44,598 nt of DNA, taken from assembly GCA_016936175.1 (NCBI GenBank), contig JAFGPN010000006.1, forward strand, positions 1 to 44,598, read 5' to 3'. The position numbers were made by a program, and so were the translations under genes. The notes below the pieces were generated by a model, which worked only from the letters and a program-made list of their open reading frames with translations, had not been told where the DNA came from and searched no databases. Shown piece after piece: positions 15,588 to 21,756 of the stretch (within the stretch, counting starts at the first letter, position 1; each line of letters starts with the position of its first letter). The DNA is from Patescibacteria group bacterium (GTDB lineage Bacteria > Patescibacteriota > Kazan-3B-28 > UBA10110).

Positions 15588-17933
15588 ATGAAAGAATTAA
15601 TTGTTTTAGATATCGAAACCACCGGGGTGGATTTTGTTCGGGATGATATTATCGAGATTTCGGCAGTTAAATTACGCGGAGGCGAGGTGGTGGATAAATT
15701 TACCACCTTGGTTAAACCCACATTAGCCAAGCTGGGGCCAACAGTAGCTACTTTAACCGGTATTCAGCCGGTTAATTTGGATACCGCCCCTATGCTTTCC
15801 CAGGTCCAGAGTGGCCTGTTAGATTTTTGTAGCGACCTACCAATCGTTGGTCACAACATCAGCTTTGATGTTGATTTTTTAAAAGAGAAGGGCGTTAACT
15901 TGCCAGGGCCACGATTAGACACTCTCGAATTAGCCTACACCCTACTCCCCAAGTTGCCATTTTACAGCATGGAGTTTTTGGCTTATCACTACCAATTTAA
16001 AAACCAACCCTCTCACCGGGCGATGAACGATGTATTGGCAACCGTAGAGCTCTACGATCTCTTGCTGTCGCAGGTCAACCAGATCTCGGATACTCAACGT
16101 AAACAGGTAGATGCGCTAATCGCCAAAACCAGTTGGGACTGGTCTTTTATCTTTACCGATAATATTTTAGCCACCAACACCTACCAACCACGAGTACTGC
16201 CGACCACAATCTTACCAGATTTAACAGGGCAAGATCTGATTAACCCGGCTAATCTCAATGGCGGATTTAATATTTTCGAACTACTGCCGAACACCAATCA
16301 GCTTAATTTTAACTTGGGGTTGAGCAAACAATTGCCAAAATCGTTATTGGTGGTGAGTTCCAATGTTTTTGCCAAAACCAACTGGACAGCCCAGGGGCTT
16401 GCTACGTATTTTTCTTTAACTCACCAACTTGATGCGGAGCGGTTTCAATTTTTGTTAAACAAGCCGAACTTGGATGCCAAAGAGTGCAAACTACTGATCA
16501 AAATCTTGCTCCACGGTTTTAGTGACGGCGAATTTGTGCCCGGAAAAATTTATCTTACTCGTCGAGACGAGTTTTATTTGTTTGAGCAGAAACTGGCTCC
16601 ACTAACTTATCGCCCACAAACCTTAGCTGATCATTTGGTAACGGATTTTGCAGGCTGGTTAGAGCTATCTGAAGCCGGGCTAATCGAACCTGATCGAACC
16701 GTACTTATTCCACAATGGATCGATCTGGACGAGTGGTACATCGAGCGATCTGCCAAATGGATGACCATTGCGTATTTTAACGCAGTGGTGAGCAGCCGGA
16801 GAGATTTCATCCACGATTTTATCAGTGACCACAAGGTGGCCGACCCTTTGTTCAAAGATCTAAACGAACTAAGCTCTCACCTAACCATGACCGCTGGGCT
16901 TTTGGGGATGCTCTGGCAGGAGCATAGCAAAAACGGGGAAGTAGTCGAGTGGGAAGCCAGGTTTTTAACCAGCAAAAACGGGGTCGCCCTAAAAGACAAT
17001 ATCCTCGGTGTAGTTGGGGCGTTATCGAACTACCAAACAGTTCTTCAGAGCATTACGGTTAGTTTTCCGGAAGTGTTGGAACGACAGATCAATCGCACCG
17101 TCGAGCTAATCGAGTACTTCAACTGTATTATCAAGCCGGAGCAGGCCCACAAACTTTATGTGGATGGTCGGGCGGGAGGGTTCTCGCTTAGAATCATCAA
17201 ACAAGCGCCGGAGAATATCTGGCAGACTAAGCTAAGTGACCACCGAGTAATAATTGCCAGTAACGGCGTAACGGTATCTGGTAATTCTGGCTTTATCTCT
17301 CGTATCTTAGGCGCCACTGAATTACTGGAGGCAAAAACGCTATCAAAACCCAACGGGGAGAATCGAGACATGGTTTGGGTGAGCGATCTGCCGAATCCCA
17401 AGGCCGTCAACTATCAAAGACTGCTCTTTCCCTATCTCCGGCATCAGATTGAAGGGGAGCCGGGTCGTAATGTTTTAGTGCTGTCGACCAATCGGATGGT
17501 AGAGGATTTCTTTAACGAATCTCAGCCAATCGTTAAGGTGGCACACTTCCTTAGCTTTGATATTGCCGGCAACGAGGTAGTTTTAGGCGAAAAACTGGCT
17601 GTCTGGGATCAGTTTGCATTAGTGGTCAATCAATACAGGGCACCCTACCTCTTAGGGGTAGCGCCAGTTTTAGATCGGGTAATCTATGCCAAATTGGCCT
17701 TTGACCCCCCAAGTAAAACCCCCCAGTTACTGGCTAATGAGCGGTTTTCTAACAGCTTCACAGACTATGGGTTGCCTAGGGCCATAGTTGCTTTTAAGGA
17801 GGAATTGGCCACGCTTTATCCCAAGGTGAAGGAGGTCTGGATGCTGGATAGTCGGTTGATTACACAGGACTGGGGGCAACCCGTTAGGCGGTCTATCGGA
17901 GGCTTCCGTCACGTAGATATCGGAGCCGAATAA
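15588..17933 (+). CDS. DnaQ-type 3'-5' exonuclease fused to a degenerate DinG-like region
   Basis: A 781-residue protein. Residues 1-165 are a DEDDh exonuclease with all catalytic residues: Asp8 and Glu10 (LDIETTG), Asp94 (GHNISFDVDFL), His143 and Asp148 (HRAMNDVL). The rest follows the DinG/YoaA layout seen in DnaQ-DinG fusions. There is a VIIASNGVTVSGNSGFISRILGAT segment near 555 and NVLVLSTNRMVEDFF near 635. Near the end GLPRAIVAFKEEL and LDSRLITQDWGQ sit where DinG has its last helicase motifs. No Walker A GxGKS, no DEAH box and no arginine-rich GRLIR motif are present, so ATP-driven unwinding is unlikely. It is probably an exonuclease with a structural or DNA-binding remnant. Only two DnaA-box-like sites and a promoter follow. 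Confidence 0.78.
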   Translation: MKELIVLDIETTGVDFVRDDIIEISAVKLRGGEVVDKFTTLVKPTLAKLGPTVATLTGIQPVNLDTAPMLSQVQSGLLDFCSDLPIVGHNISFDVDFLKEKGVNLPGPRLDTLELAYTLLPKLPFYSMEFLAYHYQFKNQPSHRAMNDVLATVELYDLLLSQVNQISDTQRKQVDALIAKTSWDWSFIFTDNILATNTYQPRVLPTTILPDLTGQDLINPANLNGGFNIFELLPNTNQLNFNLGLSKQLPKSLLVVSSNVFAKTNWTAQGLATYFSLTHQLDAERFQFLLNKPNLDAKECKLLIKILLHGFSDGEFVPGKIYLTRRDEFYLFEQKLAPLTYRPQTLADHLVTDFAGWLELSEAGLIEPDRTVLIPQWIDLDEWYIERSAKWMTIAYFNAVVSSRRDFIHDFISDHKVADPLFKDLNELSSHLTMTAGLLGMLWQEHSKNGEVVEWEARFLTSKNGVALKDNILGVVGALSNYQTVLQSITVSFPEVLERQINRTVELIEYFNCIIKPEQAHKLYVDGRAGGFSLRIIKQAPENIWQTKLSDHRVIIASNGVTVSGNSGFISRILGATELLEAKTLSKPNGENRDMVWVSDLPNPKAVNYQRLLFPYLRHQIEGEPGRNVLVLSTNRMVEDFFNESQPIVKVAHFLSFDIAGNEVVLGEKLAVWDQFALVVNQYRAPYLLGVAPVLDRVIYAKLAFDPPSKTPQLLANERFSNSFTDYGLPRAIVAFKEELATLYPKVKEVWMLDSRLITQDWGQPVRRSIGGFRHVDIGAE

Positions 17934-17960
17934 CCCCCTCGCAATGACAGTGGTCAAGTA

Positions 17961-17980
17961 TGTGGATAACCTGTGGATAA
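17961..17980 (-). promoter_or_regulatory. Two tandem DnaA-box-like sites
   Basis: TGTGGATAA at 17961-17969 and 17972-17980 each equal the reverse complement of the TTATCCACA DnaA consensus. They repeat at an 11-base step, about one helical turn. No dnaA or dnaN gene is in the window and I see no further boxes close by, so a functional origin is not established. Confidence 0.4.
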
Positions 17981-18059
17981 CCTGGGGGTAAGCCCCATTG
18001 TCCGGGTGGCAAACTATTCGCTCCAGTAGCTGAATTCGTCTATATTCACCCAAATAGTC

Positions 18060-18088
18060 TTGACAGGGTGATTGTTTTTAAGTATGAT
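18060..18088 (+). promoter_or_regulatory. Strong promoter without a following ORF
   Basis: TTGACA (18060-18065) and TATGAT (18083-18088) are separated by exactly 17 bases. No credible protein gene follows for about 600 bases; the next downstream strong element is a terminator at 18428-18477. Confidence 0.7.
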
Positions 18089-18094
18089 AATGTA

Positions 18095-18480
18095 ATTTGG
18101 TCTGTCCGCCTGTGAAGGATGAACATTAAAAATTAGACTCCGGTTACGGTAGGGGTAAGTGGCACAGCATTTGGGCCACTTACAGAGAATCAAAATGGTG
18201 AATCACTTTCCCTTACTGTTCGATCGGGTGCCGATCACACCCTCGTTAAAACAAAAACAAAAATATTTTGCACCTTTGACCATAGTTAACATTAGGATCT
18301 TCCCGGTTCACCGGGAAACCATAAGGACGGTTAGGGAAAAGCAACTTGTGATCGGAAGGTGGCTGTATCTTTAGCAGGTTATCTCTTATTGCTTCTAAGC
18401 GATATTTGAGGCCAGCTAAGGGTTTAAAGGCTGGCAGCGTCAAATTTTTTAAATTGTGGACGGTTTGCCAGCCTTTTTCT
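18095..18480 (+). ncRNA. Candidate structured RNA of about 385 bases
   Basis: This stretch runs from a near-consensus promoter to a strong terminator and contains no convincing coding frame. Visible pairings are TAAGTGGC/GCCACTTA near 18155-18180, GATCGG/CCGATC near 18223-18238, TTCCCGG/CCGGGAA near 18301-18318, and two long-range matches (CCGATCAC with GTGATCGG; TTTCCCT with AGGGAAA). The GATCGG hairpin and the long-range CCGATCAC pairing compete. I looked for RNase P RNA, tmRNA, SRP RNA and T-box signatures and did not find them. It may be an independent RNA, or the former leader of the membrane protein/pheS genes before a module inserted between them. Confidence 0.42.
18428..18477 (+). terminator. 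Terminator with competing antiterminator pairing
   Basis: AAGGCTGGCA (18427-18436) pairs with TGCCAGCC (about 18466-18473) followed by TTTTTCTT, with a nested AATTT/AAATT hairpin in the loop. The GCTGGC arm can instead pair with an upstream GCCAGC (about 18412-18417), which would break the terminator. Confidence 0.6.
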
Positions 18481-18484
18481 TATG
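18442..18484 (+). repeat. Direct repeat bounding the 379-residue gene module, left copy
   Basis: About 42 bases, from AAATTTTTT through ATTGTGGACGG and TTTGCCAGCC to CTTATG, recur almost unchanged at 19925-19968. The repeat is the 3' part of the terminator above; the 5' arm is not repeated on the right. Confidence 0.75.
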
Positions 18485-18526
18485 CTCGTATATAGAAGAA
18501 AACTGGCTCTGGGAGAGGGAAAAGTC

Positions 18527-18555
18527 TTGACTTTTACATAAAATAGAAGTAAGAT
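18527..18555 (+). promoter_or_regulatory. Promoter of the 379-residue gene
   Basis: TTGACT (18527-18532) and TAAGAT (18550-18555) are 17 bases apart, and no other gene intervenes before the ATG at 18712. Confidence 0.55.
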
Positions 18556-18614
18556 CAAAGAGTAATTAATGGCACTTTGCCAATTAGCAAAACAAACCCT
18601 CCAACAGCTTTGGG

Positions 18615-18711
18615 GGCGGTATTTTGTGTGTCAGCGAGCCTGACACACAGTATTCCGCGCCTAAGGCGGCTCTGACCGACTCCATTCCAAACGGTCAGAG
18701 AGGAGACTATC
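18615..18711 (+). promoter_or_regulatory. Leader with three hairpins and a Shine-Dalgarno site
   Basis: Stems TGTGTCAG/CTGACACA (around 18625-18650), CGCC/GGCG (around 18657-18667) and CTCTGACCG/CGGTCAGAG (about 18670-18700) follow one another. GAGGAG then precedes the ATG at 18712. The ribosome site abuts the last stem, so folding could affect access. Confidence 0.5.
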
Positions 18712-19851
18712 ATGTCTATCGTAAACATCGTTGCTGCAACCGTAGCCGTAGCTAGGGAGTCTATGGTCCTTCGGGGTCGTCCGGCCGTGTGGTCGGAGAA
18801 GGACGAAACTCCCCACGAAGGGGAGACGGCCGTGTCGTTTTTGGCTCGGCTGGCCTTTGCGGCCTTTGCGGCCGCACTGGAAAACGATCTCGACGGGGGG
18901 GGATTCTGTGCTTGTAGCCGTCCGATATTCGTTTCGGACGGTACGTCCGCCCGGCTCGACCTGTCTCCCAACTCAAGGAGGATCGAGTTGGTCTTGCAGG
19001 CGGAGCCCAGTCGAGGTCCCAAGAGCGGTTTCTTGGGCTGGGCAGCAGTGCCTAGTCCCATGTATGTGGATGATGGCTGGTCTTTACAGATCAACCAGCA
19101 GGCGCTGTCCCTGCTGATTAGCGCCTGCTGGCAGGGTCGGGTGATCCTGCCACAGGACCACGAACGCCAGATGGCATTCATCGCTGGACTCACGCAAACC
19201 AGCGACTATGCTGGCTTACGCCAGCTACTGGTCGCCGACAACAGCTACATGGTCGCTGACACTGACAGCTTCAACTTCGAAGTCGCACTCGGTCGTCTGG
19301 TGGCCGAGTATGATGGCGCCGATCATGGCGCCGATGGCATTGCCTATCTTGCGGGCATGCCGGCACCAGCCGGCATCGCCGACCAAACGCCGGAGCGGCT
19401 TCTGCCGTTCCTTCCCGAGGCGGTCGAGGCTGCTGTTCTCGATGGGACGCTCTCGACCGCCACCGTCGATGAGCACATCGCTCGTCGGCGACAGGCCGAT
19501 CTCCAGCGTGAGCTGGAGGCGATCTACTCCGACCACCACCACACCTCTGCCTACCTGCAGAGGACCTTCCTCGGCCGACTGGCCGATGCGATTCGGGGTT
19601 ACGACCCCGACCTCCGGATCGTAGCTGGGGGCGAGCCCAGCTACGCAGACGGGAAATGGATCCTCGATCTGAAGGTCGAAGATACCTCGGGGGCTAACCC
19701 TCCGGAGCCACTATCCGAGTGGCTGCTGTTCGGTGGGAATGTCCACCCGCCGCTATCGGCTCTATCTGCCGAGTGGTGGGCCGGCCACCAGGTTGCTTAT
19801 GACCTGGACAACACTTGGCGTGTTCTCGCTAAGGCCAGCAAGGAGGCCTGA
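18712..19851 (+). CDS. Unrecognised GC-rich 379-residue protein
   Basis: I do not recognise this protein. It has no signal peptide or membrane segment. It is rich in Ala, Leu, Asp and Glu, with a helical middle (TPERLLPFLPEAVEAAVLDGTL ... ARRRQADLQRELEAIYSD at about 225-280) and a beta-like C-terminal part (GKWILDLKVEDTSG at about 325-338). Codon use is strikingly GC-rich compared with flanking genes, and a long opposite-strand frame overlaps it as a by-product. It has its own promoter, three-hairpin leader, Shine-Dalgarno and terminator, and lies between near-identical 42-base direct repeats. Together these mark it as a self-contained acquired module placed upstream of the pheS region. Confidence 0.7.
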   Translation: MSIVNIVAATVAVARESMVLRGRPAVWSEKDETPHEGETAVSFLARLAFAAFAAALENDLDGGGFCACSRPIFVSDGTSARLDLSPNSRRIELVLQAEPSRGPKSGFLGWAAVPSPMYVDDGWSLQINQQALSLLISACWQGRVILPQDHERQMAFIAGLTQTSDYAGLRQLLVADNSYMVADTDSFNFEVALGRLVAEYDGADHGADGIAYLAGMPAPAGIADQTPERLLPFLPEAVEAAVLDGTLSTATVDEHIARRRQADLQRELEAIYSDHHHTSAYLQRTFLGRLADAIRGYDPDLRIVAGGEPSYADGKWILDLKVEDTSGANPPEPLSEWLLFGGNVHPPLSALSAEWWAGHQVAYDLDNTWRVLAKASKEA

Positions 19852-19889
19852 GGAGGCCTATAGTCTTTTTTATGTCACGCGCACAACAG

Positions 19890-19916
19890 GCCCACCACAC
19901 GGTGGGCTCTTTACTT
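19890..19916 (+). terminator. Terminator of the 379-residue gene
   Basis: GCCCACC (19890-19896) pairs with GGTGGGC (19901-19907) around loop ACAC, followed by TCTTTACTT. Confidence 0.65.
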
Positions 19917-19924
19917 GTCCAAAT

Positions 19925-19968
19925 AAATTTTTTGAAATTGTGGACGGTTTGCCAGCCTTTTCTTTATG
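19925..19968 (+). repeat. Direct repeat bounding the 379-residue gene module, right copy
   Basis: Near-identical to 18442-18484, with one extra G after the T-run and a one-base shift in the final T-rich tract. It contains only the 3' arm of the terminator, so it should not terminate by itself. Confidence 0.75.
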
Positions 19969-20000
19969 TCCAAAAGAAAGCTAACGGCTATAATTGACAT

Positions 20001-20366
20001 ATGAGGGATATGCCAAGAATCTTTTGGGTATTAATTAGCGCGGCAGTTATCGCCGTAATTGCCGTAGGCGTGATTGTCTATAAGTTTGATCCGTATAAAT
20101 CCAGCAGCTTGGTCTTTGCCTTATTGTTTGTCAGTTGTTTTATTTTCCTCTCCGGACTAACTATTCCGGGGGCTTATTTTTATGAGCTAAAGAGGGGAGT
20201 GCTCGAGCTAAATCACCTGTTTTGGGCCAGCATTAAACGAGGGCTGATTCTAAGCTCAACTCCGACAGTTATTTTATTGCTACAAACGTTACACGTGCTT
20301 ACCTGGTGGAACGGTTTGTTGGTGCTACTGATTGCTGTTATTGTAGATATGTATTTTAGAAAATAA
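20001..20366 (+). CDS. Small membrane protein upstream of pheS
   Basis: A 121-residue protein with four hydrophobic segments (about 8-28, 37-58, 75-95, 98-117) and no recognised domain. It starts at an ATG only six bases after a TATAAT box (19989-19994), so its mRNA is probably leaderless. The stop is 29 bases before the pheS start and the two genes point the same way, so co-transcription is likely. Its role is unknown. Confidence 0.7.
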   Translation: MRDMPRIFWVLISAAVIAVIAVGVIVYKFDPYKSSSLVFALLFVSCFIFLSGLTIPGAYFYELKRGVLELNHLFWASIKRGLILSSTPTVILLLQTLHVLTWWNGLLVLLIAVIVDMYFRK

Positions 20367-20395
20367 TGTAGTCCCAAAGGGAGACTTTAAGCCGC

Positions 20396-21385
20396 GTGGA
20401 AGCGGAAATCAAAAAAATAATTGAAGAGGCGAGGCTGGCCATCGAAAAGAGTGACCAGCAATCGCTGATAACTACCGCGGCCAAATTTATTGGTCGCAAG
20501 GGGAGTTTAACCGAAATCTTAAAATCTCTCGGTAGTTTATCTATCGAAGAAAGAAAGCCGGTGGGGGAGTTGGCTAATCGGGCCAAGGTTAAGATCGAGC
20601 AGATGGTGCGTGAGCGCGAAGCCGCTTTGGGTGCGGCACAACACCAACGTCTGATGCAGCGCGATACTACCCTGCCGGGTATCCTGCCGGTCGTAGGGCA
20701 CTTTAGTCCCATTACCCGGATAATTCGTGAGCTGATCGGCGCTTTGTCTGAGTTGGGGTTTGAAGTAGCCGAAAGTCCCGAGGTGGAGTTAGAGCTTTAC
20801 AATTTTGATCTGTTAAATATTCCCCCAAATCATCCCGCTCGCGATCAGTGGGATACCTTCTGGGTCAAAAAGGGCAAGGATAGCAAGAATAGCGCGCTAC
20901 TACGTACCCATACTACCCCGATACAGATTCGCTATATGTTAGAACATAAGCCGCCAATGCGTGTCATGAATCTTGGACGAGCTTTTCGCTATGAGGCAGA
21001 AGACGTTACTCACGCTTCGGTCTTTAGTCAACTCGATGGATTTATGGTAGATCGAGGCATCAGCGTCGCGCATATGAAAAGTGTGATTAACCACTTCGTT
21101 AAAAAGATATTGGGTGAGGAGTGCCGTGCCAGATTTCGCCCCAGTTTCTTTCCGTTTACCGAACCGAGCTTTGAGGTTGATGTTTGGTTCAACGGTAAGT
21201 GGCTTGAGTTGATGGGTTGCGGCATGGTCCACCCGCAGGTTCTGCGCAACGTTAATATCGACCCCAACGAATACAGCGGATTTGCGTTTGGCGCCGGCAT
21301 TGAGCGATTAGCAATGCTGAAATACGACATTAATGATATTCGCTTATTCTTAAGCGGCGACCCCCGCTTTGTCGAACAATTTTAG
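20396..21385 (+). CDS. pheS: Phenylalanine-tRNA ligase alpha subunit
   Basis: A 329-residue alpha subunit of the tetrameric enzyme that charges tRNA-Phe. The N-terminal coiled coil (about 1-85) includes FIGRKGSLTEILKSLGSLSIEERKPVGELAN. The class II core has LRTHTTPIQIRYM (motif 2 region), FRYEAEDVTHASVFSQLDGFMVDR, FFPFTEPSFEVDVWF and motif 3 GFAFGAGIERLAMLKYDINDIRLF. The start is the GTG at 20396; a small hairpin (AGTCcc/ggGACT-like, 20372-20388) sits just before it. pheT follows after a GIY-YIG unit that fills the gap between them. Confidence 0.97.
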   Translation: MEAEIKKIIEEARLAIEKSDQQSLITTAAKFIGRKGSLTEILKSLGSLSIEERKPVGELANRAKVKIEQMVREREAALGAAQHQRLMQRDTTLPGILPVVGHFSPITRIIRELIGALSELGFEVAESPEVELELYNFDLLNIPPNHPARDQWDTFWVKKGKDSKNSALLRTHTTPIQIRYMLEHKPPMRVMNLGRAFRYEAEDVTHASVFSQLDGFMVDRGISVAHMKSVINHFVKKILGEECRARFRPSFFPFTEPSFEVDVWFNGKWLELMGCGMVHPQVLRNVNIDPNEYSGFAFGAGIERLAMLKYDINDIRLFLSGDPRFVEQF

Positions 21386-21400
21386 GTATTTTACCTTTTT

Positions 21401-21752
21401 CGTCATTCCCGCGCAGGCGGGAATCCAGAAAAAATGAGTTCCTACGTTTATATTTTGGCCAGTGCTAAAAACGGCACCTTATATACCGGGGTAACCGCTG
21501 ACCTAATTAAAAGGATGTATGAACACAAAAACAAATTTGTTCCTGGGTTTGCCCAAAAATACTCGGTAGGTAAGTTGGTCTATTACGAAACATTTAACAA
21601 TATTAAAAACGCCATTGTGAGAGAGAAACATATTAAAAAGTGGAATCGAGAGTGGAAGATAAAACTTATTGAACAAAATAATCCTCAATGGAAAGACTTA
21701 TATCAAGAAATTTTAGTTTAATGTCTGGATTCCCGCCTGCGCGGGAATGACG
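21401..21752 (+). mobile_element. Inverted-repeat-bounded GIY-YIG unit 2
   Basis: A 29-base sequence at 21401-21429 (CGTCATTCCCGC to ATCCAGA) is repeated as its perfect reverse complement at 21724-21752. Each arm is itself a hairpin (ATTCCCGC/GCGGGAAT). The single gene between starts four bases after the left arm and ends two bases before the right arm. The unit lies 15 bases after pheS and ends four bases before pheT. A related element without the gene is at 36321-36402. This is strong structural evidence of a compact mobile unit. Confidence 0.65.
21434..21721 (+). CDS. Solitary GIY-YIG endonuclease-domain protein (unit 2)
   Basis: A 95-residue single-domain protein: MSSYVYILASAKNGTLYTGVTADLIKRMYEHKNK, then KLVYYETFNNIKNAIVREKHIKKWNREWKIKLIEQNNPQWKDLY. 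It belongs to the COG2827-type GIY-YIG family with all expected residues (the tyrosine pair, Arg of IKRM, Glu of REKHIKKW). It differs clearly from unit 1 in the REKHIKKWNREWK segment, so the two are separate lineages and not recent duplicates. No transposase is nearby. Confidence 0.9.
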   Translation: MSSYVYILASAKNGTLYTGVTADLIKRMYEHKNKFVPGFAQKYSVGKLVYYETFNNIKNAIVREKHIKKWNREWKIKLIEQNNPQWKDLYQEILV

Positions 21753-21756
21753 CCTC

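Noticed and set aside
18246-18443. Short minus-strand frame and a plus-strand frame inside the candidate RNA
   Set aside because: No start signals or protein-like composition; they cross the predicted hairpins and terminator.
18095-18480. RNase P RNA, tmRNA or T-box leader
   Set aside because: The conserved GAGGAAAGTC, tmRNA end sequences and the T-box AGGGTGGNACCGCG were looked for and not found.
18555-19193. 212-residue minus-strand frame opposite the 379-residue gene
   Set aside because: It lies opposite a gene with promoter, ribosome site and terminator; such long antisense frames are expected from GC-rich codon bias. It also runs through the leader hairpins.
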